64,000 nucleotides of DNA from Blepharisma japonicum. Its lineage: Eukaryota; Ciliophora; Heterotrichea; Heterotrichida; Blepharismidae. How positions within the stretch are numbered: position 1 is the stretch's first letter; each line of letters starts with the position of its first letter. Made by a program: the position numbers and the translations under genes. This document shows positions 54,101-63,913 of the stretch, piece by piece. The notes beneath the pieces were generated by a model. That model was not told the DNA's origin and did not search any database. It saw only the letters and a list, made by a program, of their open reading frames with translations. The stretch is taken from NCBI GenBank assembly GCA_949751835.1, contig CATKHK010000011.1, positions 186,327-250,326 of the forward strand, given 5' to 3'.

Positions 54101-54817
54101 TTACCCAAATGCAAGTCGCTTTCTTCCCCTCATTCTTACTTGACTTAGTCTTGTTAAATTGATATTTGCTTTGGTACAGTTTTGTTTGTATCCTTCCAAA
54201 ATATCCTCAAAAAATGAGTCACACTCAGGATGCAAACTTCCAATAGCTCTTTCTAATACATATAGATCAACTGCCATATCTTCTGGCAAATTTGATATAA
54301 AACTTAGCCCAAAATCTATCATATACACAGTGCCTACATCCTTATTTTTCAAAATTTCTTGTATAATGTCATCTGAATTCTTAAGTTCTGCTCCTAATGA
54401 AGTAAATGGTTTGATCATCATATTAGACGTCGTTAAATCGCCCTGTATACACTGTATATTATGTAGCAATGCTACATTTCTTCCAATCTTGTGTGCTAAA
54501 TCAATCATTATTTCTTTACTCACATCTTGTGCTTTTAGCAAAAATTCCTTAACTGTAATTCCAGGGTTTATTTTTTCCATAAAAATTACACAATTAGCAG
54601 CGTCGACAAACAGCACCGCAGGAATAGGAACTCCTTCTTTCCTTGCTTTTCCCATATTTCTCGTTTCCTGCAATATTCTTTTTTGCCTGATTTTTGTATC
54701 TAACACTGGATGTCGATATTTCCTTGCAATTCTTTCTTTTATCACGACATCCTCTCCAAACAGTTTCCCCAAAAACACTTTTCCTTCAGCTCCCTGTGCA
54801 ATTAAATGTCTATCCAT
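54101..54817 (-). CDS. Bud32/PRPK (TP53RK), KEOPS complex kinase (238 residues)
   Basis: This is a compact kinase lacking most of the C-lobe extensions, as in Bud32. Visible motifs: glycine loop region IAQGAEGKVFLGKLFGEDVV with Lys in VIKERIARKYRHPVLD, the family signature RHPxLDxKxxxxRxxxE, the catalytic segment IQGDLTTSNMM (usually HGDLTTSNM; here Gln replaces His, the Asp is kept), and YMIDFGLSF for DFG. It ends with RMRGRKRLAFG, matching the conserved RxRGRKRxxxG tail that binds tRNA. Family knowledge: KEOPS makes t6A37 on ANN-decoding tRNAs. It starts 31 nt after the eL30 stop on the same strand. Confidence 0.95.
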   Translation of the reverse strand: MDRHLIAQGAEGKVFLGKLFGEDVVIKERIARKYRHPVLDTKIRQKRILQETRNMGKARKEGVPIPAVLFVDAANCVIFMEKINPGITVKEFLLKAQDVSKEIMIDLAHKIGRNVALLHNIQCIQGDLTTSNMMIKPFTSLGAELKNSDDIIQEILKNKDVGTVYMIDFGLSFISNLPEDMAVDLYVLERAIGSLHPECDSFFEDILEGYKQNCTKANINLTRLSQVRMRGRKRLAFG

Positions 54818-54848
54818 TTTTATTAGCTAAGTTATGTTAATCTGTGGT

Positions 54849-55172
54849 TTAAGCAGTGGCTCCAAGAATGTCTGAATCTCCAGCTTCAATGACTGATAAG
54901 GTGGAAACAGCGTGCATTTTCCCACAAGCTCTTCCGAGTTCGTTATTATTTCCTGTATAATGGTAAACTTCGACTTTTCCAAGCATAGAGTAGTATTCGA
55001 TTTCACTCTTTCTCAGAGGTGGACAATTGTTGCAGATTAGCACCAGCTTTGATTTGCCTTGTCTCAGAGATTTAAGGGCACTTTTGTATCCAAGAGCTGC
55101 CTTTCCACTTTTCATGACCAAAGCAAGTTTTGAGTTCATGCCTTCCGCAGTCTTCTTGCTCTTCTTCACCAT
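54849..55172 (-). CDS. RPL30: 60S ribosomal protein eL30
   Basis: The 107-residue product matches eL30 throughout: [40 protein letters not shown], and [20 protein letters not shown] followed by [15 protein letters not shown]. Length is typical. It has the L7Ae/L30e fold and binds rRNA in the large subunit. No intron or Trp is present. Codons are C/G-enriched, as expected of a highly expressed gene. Gaps to its same-strand neighbours are 33 nt (DnaJ stop) and 31 nt (Bud32 start). Confidence 0.98.
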   Translation of the reverse strand: MVKKSKKTAEGMNSKLALVMKSGKAALGYKSALKSLRQGKSKLVLICNNCPPLRKSEIEYYSMLGKVEVYHYTGNNNELGRACGKMHAVSTLSVIEAGDSDILGATA

Positions 55173-55205
55173 TTATATCAATTTATCTATTAAACTATTT
55201 GTCGA

Positions 55206-56375
55206 TTAAGCACCTTCTTTGGCAAGCATTTCGAACAGCTTCTTTTGGGCCTCGGAAAGCTTCTTAGGGATCGATAAAACGAATTTTACGATGTGGCTGC
55301 CTTTTTGGCTGTTGTGAGGAGGTAGATGAGGGATCCCGAAGTTAGTAATTCTGTGGGTATCGCCTGTGTTAGTTCCTGGGTTGACTTTTACTTGGACCTT
55401 CCCTTGCAAAGTTTCGACTTCTATGGTTGCTCCAAGGGCTGCCTGTGAGATTGATATGGGAACTTGTGAGATAATATCATATCCGTCACGCTGAAAAGTG
55501 GGGTGCTCTTTTACAGTCACTTTAATAAGAATGTCTCCAGGAGTCCCGCTATGTTCAGAAGCATGGCCTTTGTGAGCCATTCTGAGTGTATGGCCAGTAT
55601 TCACACCTGGAGGGATATTCACTGTTTCTGTGACTTTAGCTGCACTGATGCCTGATCCTCTGCACGCTGTGCAATAGTCTTTTATGATTGTCCCTGAGCC
55701 TCCACATTTCTGGCATCCGACTTGTATAGACATTGGACCTCTTTGATAATGAACATGCCCTCTTCCACCACAAGTCGTACAAGTTGTCGGAGATGAGCCA
55801 GGTTTTATTTTTTTCCCTTTGCAGGTGCCACATGTAGCGTTTCTAGATATCGTGAACTGTTTAGCAGCTCCTTGTACAGCTTCTAAAAATGAAATTTCCA
55901 TCGACACAGATATGTCCTCTCCTCTCAAACTTTTTTTCGTCTTTTTGCCACCAAAAATTCCTTCAAATTCGCCAAAAATATCTTCAAAGCTTGAGAAACC
56001 TTCGCCACCACCCCCAAAAGGAGACCCACCACCAAATCCGCCTCCGAATGGATTGAAGCCTCCAAATCCTCCGAAATCACCGAAGCCAGCTTGCTTGGCT
56101 TGGTCTTGTTCGTCGCCAGTCATGCCTGTTGAGTCATATGTTTGTCGCTTTTGAGGGTCTCCTATAGTTTCATAAGCATTGTTGATCTCAGCAAATTTTG
56201 TTTTGGCATCAGGAGATTTATTCACGTCTGGATGATACTGTTTTGCAAGATTAAAATAGGCTTTTTTTATTTCAGATTCTGTGGCACTTCGTGGAACACC
56301 CAAAATGCTGTAATAGTCCTTTTTTGCAAGAAGTCTCATAGAAGTTCTAAAACTCCTGAATACCTGAATCCGCAT
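55206..56375 (-). CDS. Mitochondrial DnaJ (type I Hsp40, Mdj1/DNAJA3-like; 389 residues)
   Basis: The N-terminus (MRIQVFRSFRTSMRLL) is a basic targeting sequence. A J domain follows (DYYSILGVPRSATESEIKKA, with HPD in KQYHPDVNKS), then a Gly/Phe-rich region (about 110-145), four CxxCxGxG zinc motifs (CGTCKGKK, CTTCGGRG, CQKCGGSG, CTACRGSG) and the beta-sheet substrate-binding domain (GDILIKVTVKEHPTFQRDGY). This is the full bacterial-type DnaJ layout, as in mitochondrial members. The first zinc motif has Lys instead of the last Gly. It should stimulate mitochondrial Hsp70 for protein folding. No intron or TGA occurs. Confidence 0.96.
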   Translation of the reverse strand: MRIQVFRSFRTSMRLLAKKDYYSILGVPRSATESEIKKAYFNLAKQYHPDVNKSPDAKTKFAEINNAYETIGDPQKRQTYDSTGMTGDEQDQAKQAGFGDFGGFGGFNPFGGGFGGGSPFGGGGEGFSSFEDIFGEFEGIFGGKKTKKSLRGEDISVSMEISFLEAVQGAAKQFTISRNATCGTCKGKKIKPGSSPTTCTTCGGRGHVHYQRGPMSIQVGCQKCGGSGTIIKDYCTACRGSGISAAKVTETVNIPPGVNTGHTLRMAHKGHASEHSGTPGDILIKVTVKEHPTFQRDGYDIISQVPISISQAALGATIEVETLQGKVQVKVNPGTNTGDTHRITNFGIPHLPPHNSQKGSHIVKFVLSIPKKLSEAQKKLFEMLAKEGA

Positions 56376-56568
56376 AATTAAATTTTAACATGAGGCCATT
56401 ATAATTCAAGGAAAGTGTGTTTGGCATTTGATTAAATCAGGGAAGAATTTTGAAGTATATTTCCTTTACTAACTGGCTCAGTCCTTTTATTTAGTTAAGT
56501 TAATTCAAAAAGATTACTAAATTTTTTGTAAGAATTTATTTTCACTGAATTAAAGATATATAATTGAA

Positions 56569-57489
56569 TTATCTGAATTCCTGAGTAATTATTCCTTCTC
56601 TTTCCAGTCTCTTTCTTAGATTTCTATGGTCAATTGACGAGTCATATTGTTTAAAGTCATTTCTAGCGCTTGTCACAAAATGGTCACCGGTGATATGCTG
56701 CTTCAAAATATTATCAACTGGCCTCGGGGCTCTTTCCATTAAATTCTTTTTACTCCAGTCTACAAAATCTCTTTTCGTAACACTTTGCTTTACAGCCTGC
56801 ATGCTTCCACATTTCATCCCTACACTAGCTCTAAAAGCTGACAGGTCTTGGTTTGCTTTTTTGGCCATTTTAAGTTCTTCTTCGTCGAGAGCTCTGAAAC
56901 CTTCAGTATAAGAGGTTTTATTAGCAAGTGGTAAGCTGTCATCTGTATGGCGTATATGAGCTTGCTTTACATAATAAACACCCCCTGTTCCCCATGATGG
57001 GAAGTTTGAAGAGTAAGAAGTTAGCCCTGATAGTCCCATTTGAGGTGGTGGGTTTGGTCTATATGCTGGTAGTGATAAAACTGGCTGAGTTACGATAGGC
57101 TTAAAGAATTGCTCACTTGTGGTCTCAAAATCTATCGGCTGGTTTGAATAAAAGTTGTTAATGGATTTGAATGGAGCTGGTCTTGCAGGCTTGTGAGTAT
57201 GGAAATTGGCTGCATATTGAGTATTGAACATTGACTTGGGATAGGGCTCGATTGAGATAGGGCCTGGGCATTTATGTTTTCCACATGTACAGAGAGGGCA
57301 AAGGCACAATCCTACTCTGTGATCATTTTCAGAAATAACTCCTATGCTTGGATCTGAAAGTGGGCATTCTTTCATAACGGTTGGTAAAGATTTGACAGAA
57401 CGGGTTGATTTGAGAGTTGTAAGTGACTGTCTTAGAAGGCCTGATTGGGATTTTCTTAAAGTAAGCTCTTCTTGAATTTTATCTGACAT
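56569..57489 (-). CDS. SAXO/FAM154-type axonemal microtubule protein (306 residues)
   Basis: Near residue 60 is LCLCPLCTCGKHKCP, matching the Cys-rich head of SAXO1/FAM154 (CICELCSCGRHHCP). Repeated, spaced short motifs follow (ARPAPFKSINNFYSN, IDFETTSEQFFKP, TSYTEGFRALDEEELK, TKRDFVDWSKKNLMERAPRP, THFVTSARNDFK-like GDHFVTSARNDFKQYD), consistent with Mn-type microtubule-binding modules. Family knowledge: SAXO proteins are related to MAP6, bind and stabilise axonemal doublets and basal bodies. Trypanosome, ciliate and animal members share the Cys motif. The frame needs no TGA or intron. The start is ATG 57489 (MSDKIQEELTLRKSQS). Confidence 0.8.
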   Translation of the reverse strand: MSDKIQEELTLRKSQSGLLRQSLTTLKSTRSVKSLPTVMKECPLSDPSIGVISENDHRVGLCLCPLCTCGKHKCPGPISIEPYPKSMFNTQYAANFHTHKPARPAPFKSINNFYSNQPIDFETTSEQFFKPIVTQPVLSLPAYRPNPPPQMGLSGLTSYSSNFPSWGTGGVYYVKQAHIRHTDDSLPLANKTSYTEGFRALDEEELKMAKKANQDLSAFRASVGMKCGSMQAVKQSVTKRDFVDWSKKNLMERAPRPVDNILKQHITGDHFVTSARNDFKQYDSSIDHRNLRKRLEREGIITQEFR

Positions 57490-58005
57490 TGCTTATTTTA
57501 TATAATAAATTGTTTATTTTATTTCATTTCGTCTGAGATTAAGAAGAATTAATAAATAAATAGCCTTTATCGCAATCCAGTATGTGTTAATTTTATTTTG
57601 ATATTTAAAATCATTGCATTTATATGTAGAGTATTGAAATAATTGTTTAAGCCTATAACTTTTTATTTTTATTTTTAAATTCATGCAGCATATTCAACTA
57701 AATTGAGTCATTATTAAGAAAATCATTTTCTGATCCCTTCTTAATTTTAAAATGATTTAAATTTCATAATAAGGAAAGTAGTTATAAAAAAATTATGAAA
57801 ATCTGATACATATTTTCTTAATCTGGCCAGAGCAGCAATCCCTTATGAAACTCAAAATATCTGGCTGGAAAGATTGCAATTACATCAATAAAAAATTATG
57901 AACTGAAAGAGCCTATTAAAAAATTAATTTCTTCTCTTTTTATGACAAAAAAATTATTTGTTTTAAATGTAATCGCCTTTAAAATGGGAACGGCTGGCAT
58001 TCAAT
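57490..58005. other. Divergent intergenic region, nothing recognised
   Basis: A 516-nt AT-rich region between the starts of the SAXO-type and Na,K-ATPase genes. It must carry both promoters. No frame or RNA gene is seen. Confidence 0.5.
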
Positions 58006-61000
58006 ATGTCTAAACCTATAAGAAGAAACAGCTCTTCTTTTATTATCAGTTACCAGCAGATAAAGAATCAAATTGAACTCGAAGACCAAGCTAAAAGTCT
58101 GATGAAAAAAAAAGACAAAGAACCAGCAAAAAAAACTGAAACGCTAAAAGGGAAGGATAAAGCAGGAGAAGCTATTAAAGAATCTGAAAATTTTCGGAAC
58201 ATGTGCGAGCATAAGATTCCTCTTAGCGATCTTATTATACAGCTAGATTCCAGCCTAGAAAATGGCCTCCAAGATGCAGCTGCTCATGAAAAATTTAAAT
58301 TTTTTGGGGAAAACAAATTAATAGAAAAATCTCAACTTCCTTGGTATTGTCTGTTCTTTAAACAAATGACTGGCTTCTTCTGCTTGCTCTTATGGGTTGG
58401 CTCATTTCTGTGCTTTATTGCATACGGCATTAGTCCAATTGACCCTGCAAACTTATACTTAGGAATTGTCCTTGCAATTGTTGTTTTTTTATCTGGCTGC
58501 TTTAGCTATTATCAAGAATCTCAATCATTAGCAATTATGGCAGGTTTCAAAGATATGATTCCTCCTACATGTACAATTATTAGAGGAGGCAGCACAAGAA
58601 TTTTTGAATCAGCCAAGCTTGTACCAGGGGATGTGGTGATATTAAAAGAGGGTGGAAGAGTTCCTGCAGATGTAAGAATTTTTGAAGCTAACAACTTAAA
58701 AGTTGATAACTCATCCCTTACTGGAGAAAGCGAACAACAGCCAAGATCAGAAATTTGCACAAATGAGTATAATCCTCTGGAATCTGAAAATCTAGCATTT
58801 TTTGGAACAATGTGCAGCTCAGGAGAAGGCAAAGGAATAGTTATTTTTACTGGGAATAATACAGTCATGGGAAAAATCGCAAAACTTGCTTCTTCAACAA
58901 CTACAGAAGAAACAACTTTAGGCAGAGAAATTGCAAGATTTGTAAAGTTGATAAGCGCAATTGCAATCATGTTTGGACTGCTTTTTTTTTCTTTAGGATT
59001 TCTTTATGGATATAGTGCAATTGTGAATATGGTTAATGGAATTGGCATTATAGTTGCCAATGTCCCAGAAGGACTTCTGCCAACAGTAACTGTAGCCCTA
59101 ACACTTACTGCTAAAAGAATGGCTAGCAAAAATGTGCTAGTCAAGAATTTAGAAGCTGTTGAAACCCTTGGATCAACAACCTGCATATGTACAGATAAAA
59201 CAGGAACCTTAACCGAAAACAAAATGAGAGTTGTAAATATTTGGTATGATGAAATTCTCAGAAAGGTTGAAAATTATGAAGAAAAAGAAAACTTTAAAGA
59301 TTTAGGATATAATATTACTGATCCTACATTTTTAATGCTCCAAAAATGTGCTTCCTTAAATAGCAAAGCACAATTTACCTTTGAGCCTGACCAGAAAATG
59401 CTAGAGGACAAATACGGAAATTCTTATCCAAAAGATAAAGTTGAAGAAATTAAAATTAATTTTAAAAAAAATATGATTGCATCAAGTGTGCAAGCATGGA
59501 AAACGGTGGGAGGAGATGCTTCAGAAATTGCACTTATAAAATTTTTTAATCCTATAAACGAGATTGAAGAAATCCGAAAAAAATATCCAGTAATGGTGAG
59601 AAAAGGAATAAAAGGAGAAATCCCATTTAACTCAAAAAATAAATATGCAGTGACAATTCATGAGCCATGCAGCTGATTTCCACAGGAACATCAGCATGAT
59701 TGTATCTTATTTATGAAAGGAGCCCCTGAACAGCTATGGCAAAGATGCACGCACATTATGAATGGTGGTGATGAGGTCCCAATAACTGATCAATGGGTTA
59801 AAACTTTTAATGAAGCAAATAAAACTTTTGGAAGTCAGGGTCAGAGAGTCCTAGGATTTGCTTTTCTATGGCTCGACCATCAAAAGTATCCTAATGATTA
59901 TATTTTCAATCCTAATCTAGAAGATGGCCCTAATTTTCCGCTTGAAGGTTTAACATTTATAGGTTTAATGGCTTTAATGGATCCCCCTCGCAAAAGAGTA
60001 AAAGAAGCAGTGATTTCATGCCATGAAGCTGGAATCAAAGTTATCATGGTAACTGGGGATCAGCCATTAACCGCAGCTGCAATTGCTAGACAAGTTAATA
60101 TTATTACAGAGCCAAAAACAGTTAATGAGCTTGTAGAGGATGGAATGGATTGGGATAGTGCAATGGAAAAAAGCAATGCACTTGTGGTTCACGGGGATAT
60201 GCTTTCAAAAGCCCACACTGAAGATGAAGAACTACCCTTTAACCAACAAAGAATTGCAACATGGCTATTAAAAAAAGAAATTGTGTTTGCACGTACATCT
60301 CCAGCACAAAAGTACATGATTGTGGATGCAAATCAGAAATTGGGCCAAATCGTGGCTGTAACAGGAGATGGTGTTAATGATAGCCCTGCCATCAAGAAAG
60401 CAGATATTGGGATTGCTATGAATATAGTTGGAAGCGATGTAGCGAAAGATGCTGCAGATATGCTTCTAATTGATGATAACTTTGCTTCTATTGTTGATGG
60501 TGTAAAAGAAGGCAGAGTTATTTTCGATAACCTTAAAAAGGTAATTTGCTATATTATAACATCAAATATCCCAGAAATTGTTCCGTTCTTGACACTTGTT
60601 ATATTTCAGCTTCCTTTGCCTTTATCAACTGTCTTAGTACTTTGCATAGATTTAGGAACTGATGTTGTGCCTTCTATTTCAATGGCTTATGAGCCTGCTG
60701 AGCTTGATATTATGAAGCGACGTCCAAGAAATGCAAAGACAGATTATTTGGTTACAGGTCAACTGATTTTCTATTCCTACTGCATTATGGGAGAAATCCA
60801 AACTTGTGCAGGATTTATGGCATATTTTACAGTTATGTATGATTATGGATTTACTCCATCTATTTTGTGGTGGTTTGCTCTAAGAGAAGATGGAACTAAA
60901 CCAGGAGCTCATGATGTTTATAATCCTTACCTTGCACATAAAGGCAATAGTCATGTTGGAGATCCAAACTATGATGACAAGCTGGTTGACTATATTTCAG

Positions 61001-61479
61001 ATTCTGATGGCAAGTATGACTTAAGAATTTGGTTTTGGAAAATTGGCAAGGACGAGTGGAATGATTGTAGATATCCAGACATGGTTTCAGAAATTACTGG
61101 AAATACAATTTGTTATACTTCTGAAGCCTTAAAATATGCACAATGCTCATTTTGGGTTGCCATTGTGATTACTCAGTGGGCAAATATATTAAATGTGAAG
61201 ACAAGAGCACAATCACTTTTGCAGCAAGGAATAAAAAATAGGGCCTTGATATTCGGCTTGTTCTTTGAAACTGCATTAGCTATGCTAATAATATATACTC
61301 CGCCTTTAAATGTTGGGCTAGGCACAAGACCACTTGCATTTTTGCACTGGGGATTCCCTGCTGCTCCTTTTTTCCTCATGTTTATAGTTTTTGACGAAAT
61401 TAGAAAAGGGATTATTAGGACAACCCGGAAGAAAAACCCTAAGGAAAGAGGCTGGGTAGATAGAAATACCTACTACTAA
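58006..61479 (+). CDS. Na+/K+-ATPase-type alpha subunit (P2C P-type ATPase, 1,157 residues)
   Basis: A single frame with TGA (Trp) at 59674-59676. Motifs in order: SSLTGESEQQPR (TGES, actuator), VANVPEGLLPTVTVALTLTA (M4, PEGL), CTDKTGTLTENKM with phosphorylated Asp397, MKGAPEQLWQRC (nucleotide site), MDPPRKRV, MVTGDQPLTA, VTGDGVNDSPAIKKADIGIA, and CIDLGTDVVPSISMAYEPAE (M6). The end GWVDRNTYY closely matches animal alpha subunits (GWVEKETYY). It should pump Na+ out and a counter-ion in across the plasma membrane. A long Lys-rich N-terminus (about 75 residues) and extra residues around 480 make it longer than animal alpha (about 1,020). No beta subunit is seen nearby. Confidence 0.96.
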
Positions 61480-61797
61480 GTTTAATTATCATATAAATAT
61501 ATGAAATATATAAGGTCTTGCTTGAAATATAAAGCTTTAGAATTTAGTTTATGGACATACTCAATAATGGTAGGGGATAGTCATTTTGGCTTCAATTTGA
61601 TTTATTGTGTGTTGATGAATTAATATTCAGATTGATTATTGAATGCTCCAAATTCTTCATCTTTAACAAATTCTTTAATACCTTTTTAATTAATATAATT
61701 GCTAGTTTTCTTTTTACCTAAAAGCTTAAGCTCACTTGCTCTAAACATCATAATCATTTAAGAATTTTTGAACTCAAATTGATATTTTAAGTTAAAT
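61480..61797. other. Intergenic region, nothing recognised
   Basis: A 318-nt AT-rich gap between same-strand genes without a recognisable frame, RNA gene or repeat. Confidence 0.5.
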
Positions 61798-62721
61798 ATG
61801 AGCGAAAGTGCACCAAAAGAGCTCACGAATATTCAAGAAGTTTACCAATATCTAGATTCCTTAAATATTGACATAGGAGGCATCATCGAGCCTGTAGAAA
61901 ATTCAATCCAAGACGTTATAGTATCAAAAGAAAGCATTGACCTTGAAACATCAGGAAATGACACTGCCCATTTTCGGTTTACCAGCTTTGGTGAATTTGA
62001 AGACACAAATAACGACAAATCCCATCAAAACGAAAGCCTTGATATGGGAAAACTCTTAGATACCTACGAAAACGTTATTTACGAACTAAAAGAGTTAGAA
62101 TATAAAGTAAAAGAAGCGAAAATCGTCCACATCGAGGAGAGTGAAGAATGAGAAAAATTAAAAGAAAGCACAGACCATGAAGTCGCAAAAATCAAAGAAA
62201 GAAATAACGAGCTGAGGGAGATGCTTTCTATTAAGGAGTTAGATGTACAGAGAATTAGAGATGATATCAAAGCTGCTAGAGAAGAGTTAAACGAAAAAAG
62301 AGAAAACAGCAAAAGGTTTACAGACATTTTTGAAAGAATGAACAATCAACTAGTAAGATTTACTTAGTAGGCCAAAAAAGATGTTTTGATTCAAAAACAA
62401 CTTGGAATGATAATCTCGTTAAAAAATGAAGAAGAGATGCACAAGCAGTCTCCTTTAAAACTCTCACCTGGATCACCAGAAAAAGCATTAGTTTCAAGCT
62501 CAATAGGAAAGTCTCAAGGATCATATGTGACTCCATATAAGTTAAAGCCCGAAGATGTAGGAAAACAAGAAATCACAATGCCATTGCTTTCAAAATCAGT
62601 CGACAATTGGGTGGCGTCTTTTCGATCATATTCTCCTTCGCCGAGGTCAATTAGTCCAATCTACAGTGAAAGTCCTAGTATGTCAAACCTAAAATATGGG
62701 TCTAAGAAGAAGCTCAACTAG
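61798..62721 (+). CDS. Coiled-coil protein with an 18-nt NAGNAG intron (301 residues)
   Basis: The frame starts MSESAPKELTNIQEVYQYLD, crosses TGA at 62149-62151 (Trp in EESEEWEKLKES) and is coiled coil from about residue 85 (LDTYENVIYELKELEYKVKE, IKERNNELREMLSIKELDVQ). At 62353 a GTAAGATTTACTTAG intron is followed directly by TAG. Removing 18 nt (to 62370) joins FERMNNQL to AKKDVLIQKQLGMIISLKNE, continuing the coil; removing 15 nt gives an immediate stop. The C-terminus is Ser/Pro-rich (RSYSPSPRSISPIYSESPS) and ends at TAG. No family is recognised. A structural role is possible. Confidence 0.72.
62353..62370 (+). other. 18-nt intron with tandem NAGNAG acceptor (15-nt alternative gives stop)
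   Basis: The sequence is GTAAGATTTACTTAGTAG. The first AG closes a standard 15-nt intron but leaves CTA|TAG, an immediate stop; the second AG closes an 18-nt intron and keeps the coiled coil open. Confidence 0.6.
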
Positions 62722-62857
62722 AATTTTTGCACATAATAATCGATAATGGTTACGAAAAAAATTTAAAACATTTAATAATAAAATATCAATCCTATCATAC
62801 CACCCTGGCATTTCCAAGGATTCAGGAGTGCCTTTAAAGCGAAAAGACTCATATGAA

Positions 62858-63598
62858 ATGCTAAAAATCAAAGGAAGCTTTACTATTGAGATACCAAAAT
62901 TATCTAACCTTTCAAGCCTAAATACACCTCCAACTCCTGAAATTGGAAAAAGAAATGGCTATTGGCGTAAGACATCGTTTCAAGAGTCACCAGTATTAAT
63001 AGATGACGAGCAAAAAGATTTAAGAAGAAACTCAACTTTAAGCCTTCTGACAGAGCCCTCACCAAAAAAAGCGATCAAAAATCTAAATATTAACAAGAAT
63101 TTTATGGAACTTATAACTAAAACAAGCCTTAAGCTTAAAAGGAAAAATAATTCAATTGAGAATACTGATGAAGAAATAAAACAGGAAAAAAAGAGACTTT
63201 CCCAAATGATTGCTAGTTACTTTAATAAGGATCAATATATGAGACGAAGGGGAAGCGAGAGAAAAAGAAGCATGACTCAATGGCCCACAAATCATGCTAA
63301 TCAACAGCAAATTAATAGTGTAAAATTTCCATCATTTGCAACATTAGAAAATAAGTCACAGACATTAACAGCTGAAACGCTACCAACTCCAAAAAATTCT
63401 ATTAAAAAGAGTGCAATATCAGGGAAATTAAGAAAAATTAGAACTGAGCAAAATTTAAGCAAGCGACCAATAAAAACTCACCCTAAAAGACAAATAAAAT
63501 TAAAGACAGCAGCTATTTCAGGAAGAAAAAGTATAGGAATTAATTGCCATCAATATAATAAAACATGTGAAATCAATGTTACTCCGGTAAGTCCATAA
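62858..63598 (+). CDS. Hypothetical basic protein (about 246 residues, start uncertain)
   Basis: The first ATG in the frame is at 62858, but the frame is open back to 62747 and reads protein-like sequence just before it (VPLKRKDSYEM), so a spliced or missed upstream start is possible. The protein is very basic with Ser/Thr-Pro sites (LNTPPTPEIGKR, AETLPTPKNSIKK) and Lys/Arg runs (KRNGYWRKTSF-like, RRRGSERKRSMTQWP). It looks mostly disordered. No domain, membrane span or targeting signal is recognised. It ends at TAA, with no TGA. Confidence 0.62.
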   Translation: MLKIKGSFTIEIPKLSNLSSLNTPPTPEIGKRNGYWRKTSFQESPVLIDDEQKDLRRNSTLSLLTEPSPKKAIKNLNINKNFMELITKTSLKLKRKNNSIENTDEEIKQEKKRLSQMIASYFNKDQYMRRRGSERKRSMTQWPTNHANQQQINSVKFPSFATLENKSQTLTAETLPTPKNSIKKSAISGKLRKIRTEQNLSKRPIKTHPKRQIKLKTAAISGRKSIGINCHQYNKTCEINVTPVSP

Positions 63599-63913
63599 TG
63601 TATGATTTCACTTGAAGAAATTTAATTTTAAGAAAGCTAAATAATAGAGTAAGAGTTTTACTAGTTATATATCTCATAGGTATGCCTAACTGGCTTTAAC
63701 TGAAATCAGAACTTTTATTGAATAATAAAGAAGTTCTTTAGATATTAAGAAATCTTCAATTTGAAATATTAATTCTTAATACCTGGTCTTGAAAATATTT
63801 TTATATATTCTGATCTCAAAAAAGATTTCTCAATATTAAAACCAATTGTAAATAATGGAAAGGATAAGAGAGTAAATTGAATAATTATTGAAAAATGTTA
63901 ACTAATTAAAATT
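63599..63913. other. Intergenic region, nothing recognised
   Basis: A 315-nt AT-rich gap between same-strand genes, with no frame or RNA gene seen. Confidence 0.5.

Noticed and set aside
62746-62857. Possible upstream first exon for the basic protein starting at 62858
   Set aside because: An ATG at 62746 is in another frame and no 15- or 16-nt GT...AG intron links it to the gene.
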